The translations under genes were made by a program, and so were the position numbers. Under the pieces are notes generated by a model. That model was not told the origin of the DNA, did not search any database, and saw only the letters and a list, made by a program, of their open reading frames with translations. Below, piece after piece: positions 52,282-62,323 of a stretch of DNA of 64,000 nt. The DNA comes from Bradyrhizobium sp. 186 (GTDB taxonomy: Bacteria > Pseudomonadota > Alphaproteobacteria > Rhizobiales > Xanthobacteraceae). The stretch lies in NCBI RefSeq assembly GCF_023101685.1, contig NZ_CP082164.1, forward strand, positions 3,658,001 to 3,722,000, given 5' to 3'. Positions within the stretch are counted from its first letter, which is position 1, and each line of letters starts with the position of its first letter.

Positions 52282-53067
52282 ATGGACGAGATCGTTACCG
52301 AACATGCCGCGGGCATCCTGCGCATCCAGTTGAACCGTCCGACAAAGCGGAACGCGATGACGTCAGCGATGTACGTGGCTCTCGCGGACATCTTCAACGC
52401 GGCCGCGAATGACGAGAGCACACGGGTCGTCCTCTGGCATGGTGCGGGAGATTCATTCTGTGCCGGCAACGATATCGAGGACTTTCTGAAGAATCCGCCG
52501 GGGCCTGGAGAATCGCCACAGGCCCGGCTGATGGACGCGCTGATCAACTTCGACAAGCCGCTGGTTGCCGCAGTCCACGGCGCCGCCATCGGCGGCGGCA
52601 CCACCATGCTGACGCATTGCGACTTCGTCTACGCGGGCGAGAGCACAAAATTCCAGATGCCCTTCATCAATCTGGCGGTCGTGCCGGAGTTCGGATCGAG
52701 CTGCTCCGTGCCGGCGCGGATCGGTCATATCCGTGCAGCCGAGCTGATCTTGTTGGGAGCTCCCTTCGATGCCCGGCGCGCGGTGGAGTTGGGTCTGGCT
52801 ACCGAAGTCGTCCCCGACAACGATCTCCGGGCAAAAGCAACCGACACGGCTCGGAAACTCGCAGCGAAGCCGGCCGCAGCACTCCAGGCCAGCAAGAGGC
52901 TCATGAAGCAGCCATTTCGCGAGCAGATCAAGGCCGCAATGAAGGCCGAGAACGAAGAGTTCAGCACGCAGGTCCGCTCTGAAGACGCAAGAGAGGCGTT
53001 CACGGCCTTCGGGGAAAAGCGCAAGCCCGACTTCACGCGAAACATCAAATCTCAAGCAACTGCATGA
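52282..53067 (+). CDS. Enoyl-CoA hydratase/isomerase family protein, isomerase-like active site
   Basis: A 261-residue crotonase. In contrast to the copy at 50075, the first hydratase Glu is replaced ('IGGGTTMLTHCDF'), while a Glu is kept in 'LAVVPEFGSS'. This matches the pattern of delta3-delta2-enoyl-CoA isomerases of the PECI type. It therefore probably moves a double bond rather than adding water. The ATG follows GAGGGACC, and the stop overlaps the next gene (ATGA). Confidence 0.9.
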   Translation: MDEIVTEHAAGILRIQLNRPTKRNAMTSAMYVALADIFNAAANDESTRVVLWHGAGDSFCAGNDIEDFLKNPPGPGESPQARLMDALINFDKPLVAAVHGAAIGGGTTMLTHCDFVYAGESTKFQMPFINLAVVPEFGSSCSVPARIGHIRAAELILLGAPFDARRAVELGLATEVVPDNDLRAKATDTARKLAAKPAAALQASKRLMKQPFREQIKAAMKAENEEFSTQVRSEDAREAFTAFGEKRKPDFTRNIKSQATA

Positions 53068-53645
53068 CCATGGATAAGCCGATGAATATGTGCGTATTGG
53101 TTGGAAGCCTGCGGAAGGCGTCGTTCAATAGGATGCTGGCGAATGCACTGATCTCGCTCGCTCCGTCCTCGATGAAGCTCGATATCGTCGACATCGGGCA
53201 ATTGCCGTTTTACGATGAGGATCTCGAGACTGCAGCGCCGCCCGCGCAATGGACCGCGTTCCGCCAGCGCGTCAAGGCTACTGACGCAGTTTTATTCGTC
53301 ACGCCGGAATATAACCGGTCCGTGCCGGCCGTCCTCAAGAATGCGCTGGATGTCGGTTCCAGGCCGTATGGACGCAGCGTCTGGGACCACAAGCCTGGCG
53401 CGATCGTCAGCGGCTCGCCCGGGGCGATCGGAGGCTTCGGCGCCAACCATCATCTCAGGCAGTCGCTCGTGTTCCTAAACGTGCCGACCCTACAGCAGCC
53501 TGAGGCCTACCTTAGTCATGTCGACAAGCTCTTCGATGAGCACGGCAAGCTCGCCGGCGACAGCACCCGAAAATTCCTGCAGGAGTTCATGCAGGCGCTC
53601 GCCAATTGGGTCGAGACGCTCCGATTTCAGGGGCAGCGAACCTGA
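53064..53645 (+). CDS. NADPH-dependent FMN reductase family protein
   Basis: A 193-residue flavodoxin-fold protein with 'LVGSLRKASFNRMLANAL' (phosphate loop of FMN) and 'TPEYNRSVPAVLKNALD'. It overlaps the isomerase-like gene. It could reduce FMN or quinones. It is the only flavin reductase-like gene in the window, but it lies 14 kb from the LLM monooxygenase. ATG 53070 is an alternative start. Confidence 0.9.
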   Translation: MTMDKPMNMCVLVGSLRKASFNRMLANALISLAPSSMKLDIVDIGQLPFYDEDLETAAPPAQWTAFRQRVKATDAVLFVTPEYNRSVPAVLKNALDVGSRPYGRSVWDHKPGAIVSGSPGAIGGFGANHHLRQSLVFLNVPTLQQPEAYLSHVDKLFDEHGKLAGDSTRKFLQEFMQALANWVETLRFQGQRT

Positions 53646-53665
53646 CGCCTTGCGGAAAGAGCGAG

Positions 53666-54115
53666 CTAAAAACGTACTGGCCGCATTTGCTCGAATTCGT
53701 CGTGGCACGCGTGGCTGAAGCCACGCAACAGATCGATCGTGCCGTCGATGGCCATTTCGCGCAGTTCGACGAAGCTCTTGTCCGGCTCCAGATAGGTGTC
53801 CAGGATCTTTCGGGCGACGTCTTCGGCATGATGGACCACCGGCCTTGAAGACACCGCTCGCATAGCACTCAGCTTGGCGTAAAGGCTGACCAGGCCGGCG
53901 ATGTCGGCTTTATCGTGCTGGAGCGCATCAATATAACATTTGGCGGTGTCTTCGATGAAATCCCTGTAAAGGGTCTGCCGCCGACCCTTCTCGTGAAGAA
54001 TCCACTGGGCGCGGACCTGGCTTCGTTGGCTCCGCCAATTCGCTATTCCGCTCGTCAAGCCGCCAACGGCTGCTCCAGTGAGAGCGGCGAGAGCGGAGAT
54101 GATGGAGGCGTCCAC
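53666..54115 (-). CDS. Hypothetical membrane-anchored protein
   Basis: A 149-residue protein. A single N-terminal membrane helix ('IISALAALTGAAVGGLTSGI') is followed by a helical, charged domain ('YRDFIEDTAKCYIDALQHDK', 'ARKILDTYLEPDKSFVEL'). Its topology is like the small phage- and genome-encoded proteins annotated only as hypothetical. Function unknown. It is convergent with the FMN reductase gene. Confidence 0.75.
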   Translation of the reverse strand: MDASIISALAALTGAAVGGLTSGIANWRSQRSQVRAQWILHEKGRRQTLYRDFIEDTAKCYIDALQHDKADIAGLVSLYAKLSAMRAVSSRPVVHHAEDVARKILDTYLEPDKSFVELREMAIDGTIDLLRGFSHACHDEFEQMRPVRF

Positions 54116-54173
54116 GGATGCAGTCCTTAACCAATTGCCGGAAACGACTACGACCGGGCCTGACAGACCACGA

Positions 54174-55511
54174 CTATGACGAGGACGAGGACGACCGCGG
54201 ATTTTCGGAAATCAGCCGTGAGCTCCGTTGCCCCGACAGATACGACCAGAGCCACTGCGTCTGGACTCGAAACCTGTTCTGGAGCTGCGGCAGCGCGAGC
54301 ACGTGCAGCGCGGCCCACACCCACCAGGTCACAAAGCCGCTGCTGCGAAAATGGCCGGCCTCGAGGATCGCGAAGTTTTTGCCGACCACCGCCATATTGC
54401 CCTTGTTGCGGTACCGAAACGGTCGACCATCCTTGTGTCCTCTGACGCGGCTGGCGATGACCTGCCCCACAAATCGTCCCTGTTGAATGGCTGCCTGCGC
54501 CACTCCGGGCACCGGATGACCATCCTGGGTCATCATAGCAGCATCTCCTGCAACAAAGACGTTAGGGGCCTCGGGAATGTCCATGAAGGCGCCAACGATT
54601 GCGCGCCCGGCGCGGTCCGTCTGGGTCCCGAGCATTTTCACGACCGGGGAGGCGCTGACGCCTGCCGTCCAAAGTACGGTGGCGCTGGGAATGCGGATGC
54701 CGGCCGCGATCACGCCCTGGTCGTCGACCTTCTCGACCTTTACCCCCGTCGACACCTCGACGCCGAGTTTCGTAAGTCGCTTGGCTGCCTTTCGCGACAG
54801 CGACTCCGCAAAGGTAGGCAGGATGCGAGTGCCGCCGTCCAGCAAGACAATTCTGCTCTTGGCAGGGTCGATCTTGCGGAAATTGTTGCGCAGGGTCACC
54901 GAGACCAGTTGAGCGATCGAAGCGGCAAGCTCGACGCCGGTCGGACCGGCGCCCACCAAAACAAAGGTCATTTGGCGAGCGCATTCTTTCTCGTCATTGG
55001 TTGATTCCGCCAATTCAAACGCACTCAGGATCTTGGTCCGGATCGTTTCGGCATCGTTCAGGCTCTTGAGGCCCGGTGCGAACTGCGCGAACTCGTCATG
55101 ACCGAAATAGCTCGGATGCATTCCGGTCGCGATCACTAGGAAGTCGTATTGGAGTTTTCTACTTCCAATCTCCGGGCAAATGGCCTCGATCGTGCGAGCC
55201 CCGAGATTGATGCCCTTGACCTCGGCCAGCAACACGCTGAGATTTTTCTGTTTCGCCTCGAGCTGTCGGATCGGCGCCGCGATCTCGGATGGCGCCAGAA
55301 CAGCGGTGGCGACCTGGTACAGAAGCGGCTGAAAGATGTGATGATTGCGCCGGTCGATCAGCGTGATCTCGACATCGGCTCGTTTCAGTGCCCGCGCCGC
55401 CGCGATACCGGCAAAGCCACCGCCGACGATTAAGACGCGCCTTTTGTCCGGCGCCGGCTGTGTCAATGGCTGCTTTTCTTGCGGGAACGATTTGGTCAGA
55501 ACTGTTGTCAT
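54174..55511 (-). CDS. ndh: Type II NADH dehydrogenase (NDH-2)
   Basis: A 445-residue flavoprotein: FAD motif 'RVLIVGGGFAGIAAARALKR', NAD motif 'FVLVGAGPTGVELAASIAQL', 'TVLWTAGVSASP' and 'FVAGDAAMM'. An amphipathic region near the C-terminus ('WWVWAALHVLALPQL') should attach it to the membrane. NDH-2 passes electrons from NADH to quinone without pumping protons. Its nearness to the cyo quinol oxidase suggests a shared respiratory branch. Confidence 0.93.
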   Translation of the reverse strand: MTTVLTKSFPQEKQPLTQPAPDKRRVLIVGGGFAGIAAARALKRADVEITLIDRRNHHIFQPLLYQVATAVLAPSEIAAPIRQLEAKQKNLSVLLAEVKGINLGARTIEAICPEIGSRKLQYDFLVIATGMHPSYFGHDEFAQFAPGLKSLNDAETIRTKILSAFELAESTNDEKECARQMTFVLVGAGPTGVELAASIAQLVSVTLRNNFRKIDPAKSRIVLLDGGTRILPTFAESLSRKAAKRLTKLGVEVSTGVKVEKVDDQGVIAAGIRIPSATVLWTAGVSASPVVKMLGTQTDRAGRAIVGAFMDIPEAPNVFVAGDAAMMTQDGHPVPGVAQAAIQQGRFVGQVIASRVRGHKDGRPFRYRNKGNMAVVGKNFAILEAGHFRSSGFVTWWVWAALHVLALPQLQNRFRVQTQWLWSYLSGQRSSRLISENPRSSSSSS

Positions 55512-55632
55512 GGGTGTACCGACTCTTTAGGGCCAGCAGGCTCGTCAGGATAGATACAGGGGAGCTGCGGACTATTCTTGGATGGCGCTGCGGCGCATTG
55601 AACGGCCATGCCTCGCCATGTTTTCAGATCGG

Positions 55633-55992
55633 TCAATTGCGCTGTGCGGTCCAGTAGCCAGAGCATCGCTCACCTCCCGTGTGACCGCTCCATCTCCCGC
55701 CGCCCGATGTCCCCGTAAGCCTGCCCGTGCCGGACGCAAATTTCTCGTGAACCGTCACTGACGCCCGAACGGAACCGGATTTCGCGACGTACCCTCTGAA
55801 TTTCACCAGATTGGGGTGGGTCACGATGCCGTCGGAAATATTGACGGTGAAGTTGTAGCTGGGATCGCATGTGCCCCTTTGCGTCATGAAGACGAGATCC
55901 CAGGAGCCGTCATAGGCGGATCGCGCCTGCGCGGCGGACGCCGAGGCCATGAGGCAAACAGTTGCAATCATCCAAAGCGACGACGTCTTCAT
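55633..55992 (-). CDS. Small secreted protein
   Basis: A 119-residue protein with a clear signal peptide ('MIATVCLMASASAAQA') and a beta-rich mature part with two cysteines in separate places ('RGTCDPSYNF' and 'GGERCSGYWTA') that could form a disulfide. The end 'GTSGGGRWSGHTGGERCSGY' recurs in small periplasmic proteins of Bradyrhizobium as far as I recall. Function unknown. Confidence 0.8.
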   Translation of the reverse strand: MKTSSLWMIATVCLMASASAAQARSAYDGSWDLVFMTQRGTCDPSYNFTVNISDGIVTHPNLVKFRGYVAKSGSVRASVTVHEKFASGTGRLTGTSGGGRWSGHTGGERCSGYWTAQRN

Positions 55993-56223
55993 GGATGGTC
56001 CTCCAAAGCCGCGCGTTGCGGATATCCGAACGATGATCTGCTTTAGAAAAAAGCCGACGCGGCGCGCTTGTCGAAACGTGCTCAGATTGTCCTGAATCGT
56101 GCGATCGCAACGCGTATCGTCAAATCGGGATTCTTCAGCGGACAGTTTTGAGCATGATTGGCCCCAATCGAGCAGCCACGTTCAATTACGGTCGAAAGCG
56201 AGAATGCATATTGAATGCGTGTA

Positions 56224-56252
56224 CTGACGGCTGTGCGAACGGAACACGTCAG
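56224..56252. promoter_or_regulatory. Inverted repeat upstream of cyoE
   Basis: CTGACG (56224-56229) and CGTCAG (56247-56252) are perfect inverted arms, 17 bases apart, about 30 bases before the cyoE start. This could be an operator or a hairpin in the leader. I looked for a TTGAT-N4-ATCAA (FNR/FixK) box in 55993-56264 and did not find one. Confidence 0.3.
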
Positions 56253-56282
56253 CGCTCGCCTTGAATGAACCGGAGCAGCGAG

Positions 56283-57344
56283 ATGAACGTCAAATCCTTT
56301 GCCGGCACGATTTGGGAACGGCGAGCTCGCTCCGCATCACCATCTCATTCCGTTCGCTCGCTGGCCGGTCAATGGAGCGTGTCTGACTTCGTCGCGCTCA
56401 CAAAGCCACGCGTCATGAGTCTCGCCGTCTTCACCGCGCTCGTCGGAATGAGCATCGCCCCGGTTCGGCCTGACGTGCCGGCCATTCTTGCCGCGGTTCT
56501 TGCCATCGCCGCCGGGGCTGGGGCCGCCGGCGTGCTCAACATGTGGTACGACGCCGATATCGATGCGATCATGACCCGCACGGCCACGCGGCCAATTCCC
56601 CTCGGCAAGGTCTCCCGGTTCGAGGCGCTTGTCCTTGGACTCGTTCTTGGCGGTTTTGCTGTGGTGGTTCTCGCCTTGGCGACGAACCTCATGGCAGCCG
56701 CATTGTTGGCCGGAACGATTCTCTTTTATGTCGTCGTGTACACGGCGTGGCTGAAGCGGACGACGCGACAGAACATCGTCATCGGCGGCGCCGCAGGCGC
56801 GCTTCCGCCCGTGATCGGATGGGCCGCGGCAACAGGGGACGTCGGACTGGAGCCGCTTGCGCTGTTCCTCATAATCTTCCTGTGGACACCGCCCCATTTC
56901 TGGGCGCTGGCGCTCAACCGCACCGATGACTATGCCCGTGCCGGCGTACCGATGTTGCCGGTTGTTGCGGGACGCGCAGCTACAACGAGGCAGATCCTGA
57001 TCTACAGCAGCCTCCTGACTCTCGCCTCGGAGCTGCCTTTGGCACTGGGGTTTGCGGGTGTGATCTATGGCGTGACCGTTGCGATCTGTGGGGCGCTCTT
57101 CCTTGTACTCGCATTCCAGCTGGACAGAAGCGTTGGGCCTGATCGCCGCCCTGCTCACAGGCTGTTCGTGTTTTCCATCGCCTACTTGTTCGTGCTGTTC
57201 GCGGCGCTCCTGGTCGACCATGGCGGCAATTCATCCCCGCGCATGCGTGCCTTGCATGCTGGCCTCGGCATCCCGGTGCGTGCCGAGCTCCCGCCGGAGA
57301 CCGTTCGCACCGCATGGCGCACCACCAACCTCAGTGAGGTCTAA
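56283..57344 (+). CDS. cyoE: Heme o synthase (protoheme IX farnesyltransferase)
   Basis: A 353-residue UbiA-family membrane enzyme that puts a farnesyl group on heme b. Both Asp-rich motifs are recognisable: '[20 protein letters not shown]' and '[16 protein letters not shown]'. '[17 protein letters not shown]' marks the first helix. ATG 56283 has GGAG 8 bases upstream; ATG 56265 would add six residues. It precedes cyoABCD and supplies heme o for the oxidase. Confidence 0.94.
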   Translation: MNVKSFAGTIWERRARSASPSHSVRSLAGQWSVSDFVALTKPRVMSLAVFTALVGMSIAPVRPDVPAILAAVLAIAAGAGAAGVLNMWYDADIDAIMTRTATRPIPLGKVSRFEALVLGLVLGGFAVVVLALATNLMAAALLAGTILFYVVVYTAWLKRTTRQNIVIGGAAGALPPVIGWAAATGDVGLEPLALFLIIFLWTPPHFWALALNRTDDYARAGVPMLPVVAGRAATTRQILIYSSLLTLASELPLALGFAGVIYGVTVAICGALFLVLAFQLDRSVGPDRRPAHRLFVFSIAYLFVLFAALLVDHGGNSSPRMRALHAGLGIPVRAELPPETVRTAWRTTNLSEV

Positions 57345-57345
57345 C

Positions 57346-58224
57346 ATGCGATACGGCTTACTGGCTGTCCTCCTGATCGGGGCCATGACGCTCGGTGGCT
57401 GCAATGAGGGTGTGCTCGATCCGAAAGGGCCGATTGCGCTGGCCGAACGGCAAATTCTGTTCAACGCGCTTGGCATCATGCTGGCGATCGTGATCCCGGT
57501 GATTGCTGCGACTCTTGGCTTCGCTTTCTGGTTTCGTGCATCGAATGAGCGTGCGCGCTATCGGCCAGATTTCACATATTCCGGACGTCTTGAGTTGCTG
57601 GTCTGGTCCATCCCGGCGATGACGGTGCTCCTGGTCGGCGGCGTCGCATGGATCGGCGCACACGACCTTGATCCGGGCAAGCCGATTAGCTCGACGGTCA
57701 CGCCTGTCAACGTTCAGGTCGTCTCGCTCGATTGGAAATGGCTGTTCATCTATCCAGAGCAGGGGATCGCGAGCGTCAACAAGCTGGTCGTCCCGGTTGG
57801 TACGCCGATCAGCTTCGAACTGACCTCATCGAGCGTCATGAACAGCTTCTTCGTGCCTCAGCTCGGGAGCCAGATCTACACCATGTCCGGTATGGCGACG
57901 CACCTCCACCTGCAGGCGGACCATCTCGGAACCTATGCAGGGATATCTGCCATGTTCAGCGGTGACGGCTTTCCCGACATGCGCTTCACGGTCGATGCAG
58001 TGACAGACGACAGATTTACGCAATGGGTTCGCCAGACCCGCGAAACTGGTTCGGCGCTCGATAGGCAGGCGTACGCCGACCTGGTCAAGCCGAGCAAGGC
58101 GGTCGCGCCGTTCACCTATCGTAGCGTCGCCCCCGATCTATTCAGCAGCATTGTAAACGCTGACATGGGTACGCAAGACTCCTCTCTATCAATTTGTTCA
58201 ACGTCGCAGAGGGCAGAGCGATGA
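57346..58224 (+). CDS. cyoA: Cytochrome o ubiquinol oxidase subunit II
   Basis: A 292-residue lipoprotein: lipobox Cys in '[10 protein letters not shown]', two membrane helices, then the cupredoxin domain. The CuA ligands of cytochrome c oxidases are absent ('[20 protein letters not shown]' and '[11 protein letters not shown]'), which identifies a quinol oxidase. The ATG lies one base after the cyoE stop. The end overlaps cyoB. Confidence 0.93.
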   Translation: MRYGLLAVLLIGAMTLGGCNEGVLDPKGPIALAERQILFNALGIMLAIVIPVIAATLGFAFWFRASNERARYRPDFTYSGRLELLVWSIPAMTVLLVGGVAWIGAHDLDPGKPISSTVTPVNVQVVSLDWKWLFIYPEQGIASVNKLVVPVGTPISFELTSSSVMNSFFVPQLGSQIYTMSGMATHLHLQADHLGTYAGISAMFSGDGFPDMRFTVDAVTDDRFTQWVRQTRETGSALDRQAYADLVKPSKAVAPFTYRSVAPDLFSSIVNADMGTQDSSLSICSTSQRAER

Positions 58225-60209
58225 ATCTCCTTGGCAAGCTCGATTGGAACGCGATTCCCCTCCATGAGCCGATCATCATGGGCGCAACGGGCTTCATGGT
58301 CCTGGTCGTGGTGGTTGTTCTCGGATTCGTCACGGCGAAGGGAGCCTGGCTCTATCTGTGGCGCGAATGGCTCACCTCGGTCGACCACAAGCGGATAGGC
58401 GCCATGTATTGCATATTGGCGCTCGTCATGATGCTGCGCGGTTTCAGCGATGCGATCATGATCCGCGCGCAGCAGGCGCTCGCAGCCGGCGGTGCACAAG
58501 GTTATCTGCCGCCGGAGCATTTCAATCAGATTTTCTCGGCGCACGGCACGATCATGATTTTGTTCATGGCAATGCCGTTCGTGGTAGGGCTGATGAATTT
58601 CGCAGTACCGTTGCAACTTGGTGTTCGCGATGTCGCATTCCCTACGCTCAATTCCGTCAGCTTCTGGCTGACCGCGTCGGGCGCGTTGTTGGTCAACATT
58701 TCGCTGGCCGTCGGCGAGTTCTCAAAAGCCACCTGGTGGGGTTATCCCCCCCTGAGCGAAATGCAATATTCGCCCGGCGTCGGCGTCGACTACTATCTTT
58801 GGTCGCTCCAAATCTCCGGTATCGGCACCTTGCTGGCGGGCATCAACTTCGTCACGACAATCCTCAAACTGCGCGCGCCAGGGATGAGCTATATGCGCAT
58901 GCCGGTCTTCTGCTGGACCGCGCTTGCCGCTAACCTGCTCATTGTCGCGGCTTTTCCGGTCTTGACCGCGACGCTCGCGATGTTGGCGCTCGATCGCTAT
59001 CTCGACTTTCACTTCTTCACGATCGAAGGCCAGGGCAATCAGATGCTGTACTCCAACCTGTTCTGGGTATGGGGGCATCCCGAAGTCTACATCCTGATCC
59101 TGCCGGCGTTCGGCGTATTCTCGGAAGTGATGGCGACCTTCTCCGGTAAGCCGTTGTTCGGCTATCGCTCGATGGTAGCCGCGACGATGGCCATCTGTAT
59201 CCTCTCCTTCGTGGTCTGGCTGCACCACTTTTTCACCATGGGTGCCAGCGCAAACGTCAACGGGTTCTTCGGCGTCATGAGCATGATCATCGCTTTGCCG
59301 ACGGGCGCGAAAGTCTTCAACTGGCTGTTCACCATGTACGGTGGCCGAGTTCGGTTCTCGGTGCCGGTGTTGTGGTCGATTGGCTTCATGGTGACTTTCG
59401 TCATCGGCGGCATGACCGGCGTGCTCATGGCGGTTCCTCCGGCCGACTTCCAGCTGCACAACAGCGTGTTCCTGGTCGCGCACTTCCACAACGTCGCCAT
59501 CGGCGGCGTCGTGTTCGGCGTGATGGCGGGGTACAATTACTGGTTCCCCAAGGCATTCGGGTTCAAGCTCGACGAACGCTGGGGCAAAGCCTCGTTCTGG
59601 TGCTGGCTCGTCGGCTTCTATGTTGCCTTCATGCCGCTCTACGTGCTGGGCCTGATGGGCATGACCCGGCGCATGCAACATTACGACAATTTGTCCTGGC
59701 AGCCGTGGTTGATAGCGGCGGCCTTCGGCACCGCTATCATCCTGGTCGGCGTCGTTTGCCAAGTCGTGCAACTCGTTGTGTCGATCCGTAATCGCGAGGA
59801 GCTGCGCGACGTGACCGGCGATCCGTGGAACGGCCGTACGCTCGAATGGGCGACAGCGTCGCCGCCGCCGGCATGGAACTTTGCGTTCCAACCCAAGGTC
59901 GCCGGACCGGACGCGTTCTGGAGCAGCAAGAACCGCGCGCAAGCGACGAAGGACGAGCCGACGCCGACGCGCAAGTACGAGCCCGTCGAAATGCCGAAGA
60001 ACAGTGCCACCGGCTTTGTTACTGCCTTCTTCGCTGTCGTCATCGGCTTTGCGCTCATCTGGCACATTTGGTGGCTGGCCAGCGTCGGAGTGTTGGGCGC
60101 ATTCATCACGTTGCTTGCCTTCTCATTCCGCCGTCACAACGAAATTGAGGTGCCAGCCGAGGAGATCGCCCGGTTCGTACGATCCCACCAGGCAGGAGTT
60201 GCAGCATGA
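58221..60209 (+). CDS. cyoB: Cytochrome o ubiquinol oxidase subunit I
   Basis: A 662-residue heme-copper oxidase subunit with low-spin heme ligand region '[17 protein letters not shown]', the CuB/Tyr motif '[15 protein letters not shown]', 'WLHHFFTMG' (CuB His pair) and '[11 protein letters not shown]' (heme ligands). The extra N-terminal helix and long C-tail are typical of CyoB. ATG 58221 overlaps cyoA. Confidence 0.95.
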   Translation: MNLLGKLDWNAIPLHEPIIMGATGFMVLVVVVVLGFVTAKGAWLYLWREWLTSVDHKRIGAMYCILALVMMLRGFSDAIMIRAQQALAAGGAQGYLPPEHFNQIFSAHGTIMILFMAMPFVVGLMNFAVPLQLGVRDVAFPTLNSVSFWLTASGALLVNISLAVGEFSKATWWGYPPLSEMQYSPGVGVDYYLWSLQISGIGTLLAGINFVTTILKLRAPGMSYMRMPVFCWTALAANLLIVAAFPVLTATLAMLALDRYLDFHFFTIEGQGNQMLYSNLFWVWGHPEVYILILPAFGVFSEVMATFSGKPLFGYRSMVAATMAICILSFVVWLHHFFTMGASANVNGFFGVMSMIIALPTGAKVFNWLFTMYGGRVRFSVPVLWSIGFMVTFVIGGMTGVLMAVPPADFQLHNSVFLVAHFHNVAIGGVVFGVMAGYNYWFPKAFGFKLDERWGKASFWCWLVGFYVAFMPLYVLGLMGMTRRMQHYDNLSWQPWLIAAAFGTAIILVGVVCQVVQLVVSIRNREELRDVTGDPWNGRTLEWATASPPPAWNFAFQPKVAGPDAFWSSKNRAQATKDEPTPTRKYEPVEMPKNSATGFVTAFFAVVIGFALIWHIWWLASVGVLGAFITLLAFSFRRHNEIEVPAEEIARFVRSHQAGVAA

Positions 60210-60838
60210 ATATCGCCGTCGCAATTGATCAGATTCCGCAAGACGCACTGCCAAGTGCGAGTGAAGGGGGACCTGCTCCAAAGAGGGTCGTGGTCGCATA
60301 TGGCTTCTGGATCTTCCTGCTGAGTGACATCATCATGTTTGCCGCGCTGTTCGCGAGCTACGTGGTCCTCGTGCGCTCCACAGCCGGCGGGCCGACCGGC
60401 GCCCAGCTGTTCAATCAGACTACGGTCGCGATTGAAACTGTTTGCCTTCTCGTTTCGAGCTACACTTGCGGGCTGATGTCCTTGGCCATCAATTCGCGCC
60501 GCTACTTCAGGACCTATTTGGGGGCTCTGATCACTTTCGCACTCGGAGCCACGTTTCTTAGTCTCGAGATCCGCGAATTCTCAAGCTTGATCGCCATCGG
60601 TGCGGCGCCGCAGCGGAGCGCTTTTCTGTCCGCATTCTTCACGCTTGTCGGATGCCACGGGCTGCACGTCGCGCTCGGACTGATCTGGCTGATCGTGATG
60701 ATGGTGCAGGTGGCGGTATTCGGATTCGCTGCGAGGGTGCAGCATCGCCTGCTCTGCTTCTCCTTGTTCTGGCACGCGCTCGACATCGTTTGGGTCGGGG
60801 TATTCACTGTGGTTTATTTGATGGGAGTGAGTTCATGA
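60206..60838 (+). CDS. cyoC: Cytochrome o ubiquinol oxidase subunit III
   Basis: A 210-residue five-helix protein. The first helix is '[20 protein letters not shown]' and the last region is '[18 protein letters not shown]'; '[18 protein letters not shown]' is the usual subunit III signature. It overlaps cyoB and cyoD by ATGA. Confidence 0.93.
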   Translation: MNIAVAIDQIPQDALPSASEGGPAPKRVVVAYGFWIFLLSDIIMFAALFASYVVLVRSTAGGPTGAQLFNQTTVAIETVCLLVSSYTCGLMSLAINSRRYFRTYLGALITFALGATFLSLEIREFSSLIAIGAAPQRSAFLSAFFTLVGCHGLHVALGLIWLIVMMVQVAVFGFAARVQHRLLCFSLFWHALDIVWVGVFTVVYLMGVSS

Positions 60839-61230
60839 CCGAAGCTCGACACGAACGCGCACCCGGAGACAGGCCAAGCCGCGAGATGCACGCATCGGCT
60901 CCATCCGAGTTTCTCGTCTACACGATCGGCCTAGTTGTGGCGGTTCTTCTCACGGCCACGTCGTTCTGGACTGCAAACACGACGCTGCTCTGGCCGGGCG
61001 GCGTATTCCTCGGGCTCGCTGTCCTCGCCATTGCCCAGATGGGCATTCACCTGGTGTTTTTCCTGCACATCAGCAGCGGGCCGGAAAGCACCAACAACGT
61101 GCTCGCGCTCGCCTTTGGCGCTCTCATCGTATTCGTCCTGATCGCCGGCACGATGTGGATCGTGGCAGACATGAACGCGAACATGATGATGCCGTCGGGC
61201 GCGCCGATGAGCATGAGGATGCAACATTGA
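60835..61230 (+). CDS. cyoD: Cytochrome o ubiquinol oxidase subunit IV
   Basis: A 131-residue three-helix protein with 'EFLVYTIGLVVAVLLTATSF' and 'IAQMGIHLVFFLHIS', both standard for CyoD. A Met-rich C-terminus ('NANMMMPSGAPMSMRMQH') is longer than in E. coli and could bind copper, though this is speculation. The frame is open upstream, but the overlap with cyoC sets the start. Confidence 0.92.
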   Translation: MTEARHERAPGDRPSREMHASAPSEFLVYTIGLVVAVLLTATSFWTANTTLLWPGGVFLGLAVLAIAQMGIHLVFFLHISSGPESTNNVLALAFGALIVFVLIAGTMWIVADMNANMMMPSGAPMSMRMQH

Positions 61231-61381
61231 AGAGCGTCGCGGGGATAGCTGCTGCCAATCGAGCATGCCGTCCCTGTGCATGGCGTTTTCGATAGTTTTG
61301 GTGGGCTCATCGATCAGGCGGGGGGAACTCGGCGGCGCGGTCGCCGATTCAGGGCAGAGTCAGATGGATGCGTCTCAAGCG

Positions 61382-61669
61382 TCAGACGCGATCGTTACCC
61401 CACACGCTCTCGATCAGCGCTGAGGCCACGTCGACGGTCAGCGTCGGCCAGGCGACCACGAGGTCGAGCGGGTTCATTGCAACGACCGATCCGGCGAAGC
61501 CGCTCATCATCGTCCGCCTGGGGTAGCACCCCATCCCGCAATAGCGCTTTGAGCTGGAAAGGTCGTGCAAATAGCCCCATTCCAGCGATCGCGAACACGC
61601 CGTGCAGACAGCGGGACTGCGTGGCGCCATGTTGTTCACCACCACAAACTTCATTGTGGAAATGGACAT
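61382..61669 (-). CDS. Small protein with paired cysteines
   Basis: A 95-residue protein. 'VCTACSRSLEWGY' and 'RYCGMGCYPR' give two Cys pairs about 20 residues apart, a layout like a zinc ribbon. The C-terminal half is hydrophobic and uncharged. I believe similar small proteins occur in Bradyrhizobium, but I cannot name a family. The start could be ATG 61669 or 61654. It is in the same direction as the next small gene. Confidence 0.6.
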   Translation of the reverse strand: MSISTMKFVVVNNMAPRSPAVCTACSRSLEWGYLHDLSSSKRYCGMGCYPRRTMMSGFAGSVVAMNPLDLVVAWPTLTVDVASALIESVWGNDRV

Positions 61670-61681
61670 CTAATAATCCGT

Positions 61682-62005
61682 CTATCTTATGGTGCGTTTG
61701 CGAGTGCTGTTGCTGTCTCTGGTGCCGGGCATTTGCGTGATTTCCACCTGGATCACCTGCCTGCAAGCATCGCTGAGTTCGGAGTTGCGCTCTCTGAGAC
61801 AAATCGTTATGTCGTCCGCATTGGGGATGAACGCGCTGCACAGTCTGAACACGTCAGGCGTGCATGCCAAGCGCTGTTCCGGTGTCCCTTGCGAGAACGA
61901 GGGGGCGGGCCAGGCCGTTGCGAGCAGCAGGCACTGGGACACGCACCACCGCTTCAAAGATCTTGCCTGTCGCGGTGTCCGTCCGTCTTGGCTTTTCGTT
62001 TTCAT
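61682..62005 (-). CDS. Small secreted Cys-rich protein
   Basis: A 107-residue protein. After a basic N-terminus comes a hydrophobic segment with a likely cleavage region ('CLLLATAWPAPSFSQ'). The mature part has 'LACTPDVFRLCSAFIPN' and 'ITICLRERNSELSDACRQV', four cysteines probably in two disulfides. The Cys spacing resembles small rhizobial secreted proteins annotated as hypothetical. Function unknown. Confidence 0.65.
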   Translation of the reverse strand: MKTKSQDGRTPRQARSLKRWCVSQCLLLATAWPAPSFSQGTPEQRLACTPDVFRLCSAFIPNADDITICLRERNSELSDACRQVIQVEITQMPGTRDSNSTRKRTIR

Positions 62006-62323
62006 CCAAATTCTCGCGATGGTTAATCGAGGCCGATATTCGACCTCATCAAGGAGACATCGATACGCTCTCGCCGGACCGCGGGCTTGTCGCGAAATGT
62101 CAGCATTTGTAGCTTTCGACCCTGCTGCGGCCCTCCACCTCCTGGAATGGACATGCGCGGGATCGGGTAATACGGAGTTGTTCGCTTCAACCTGTTTGCA
62201 TCAACGTCGGGTAGCACAAACCACCAAATCATCACACGTTTGTCCAAGCGTTGAGCTTGATACCAACGCTACGTTCTATGTCGGAATGATACGCCTAATA
62301 CGGACTGCTGGCGGGGCGACGAC
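62006..62323. other. Intergenic region before the acetoacetate decarboxylase pair
   Basis: These 318 bases have no supported gene. The region is divergent between the Cys-rich protein and the decarboxylase-family gene, so both promoters probably lie here. Confidence 0.4.

Noticed and set aside
55993..56264. FNR/FixK box before cyoE
   Set aside because: No TTGAT-N4-ATCAA with acceptable mismatches was seen.
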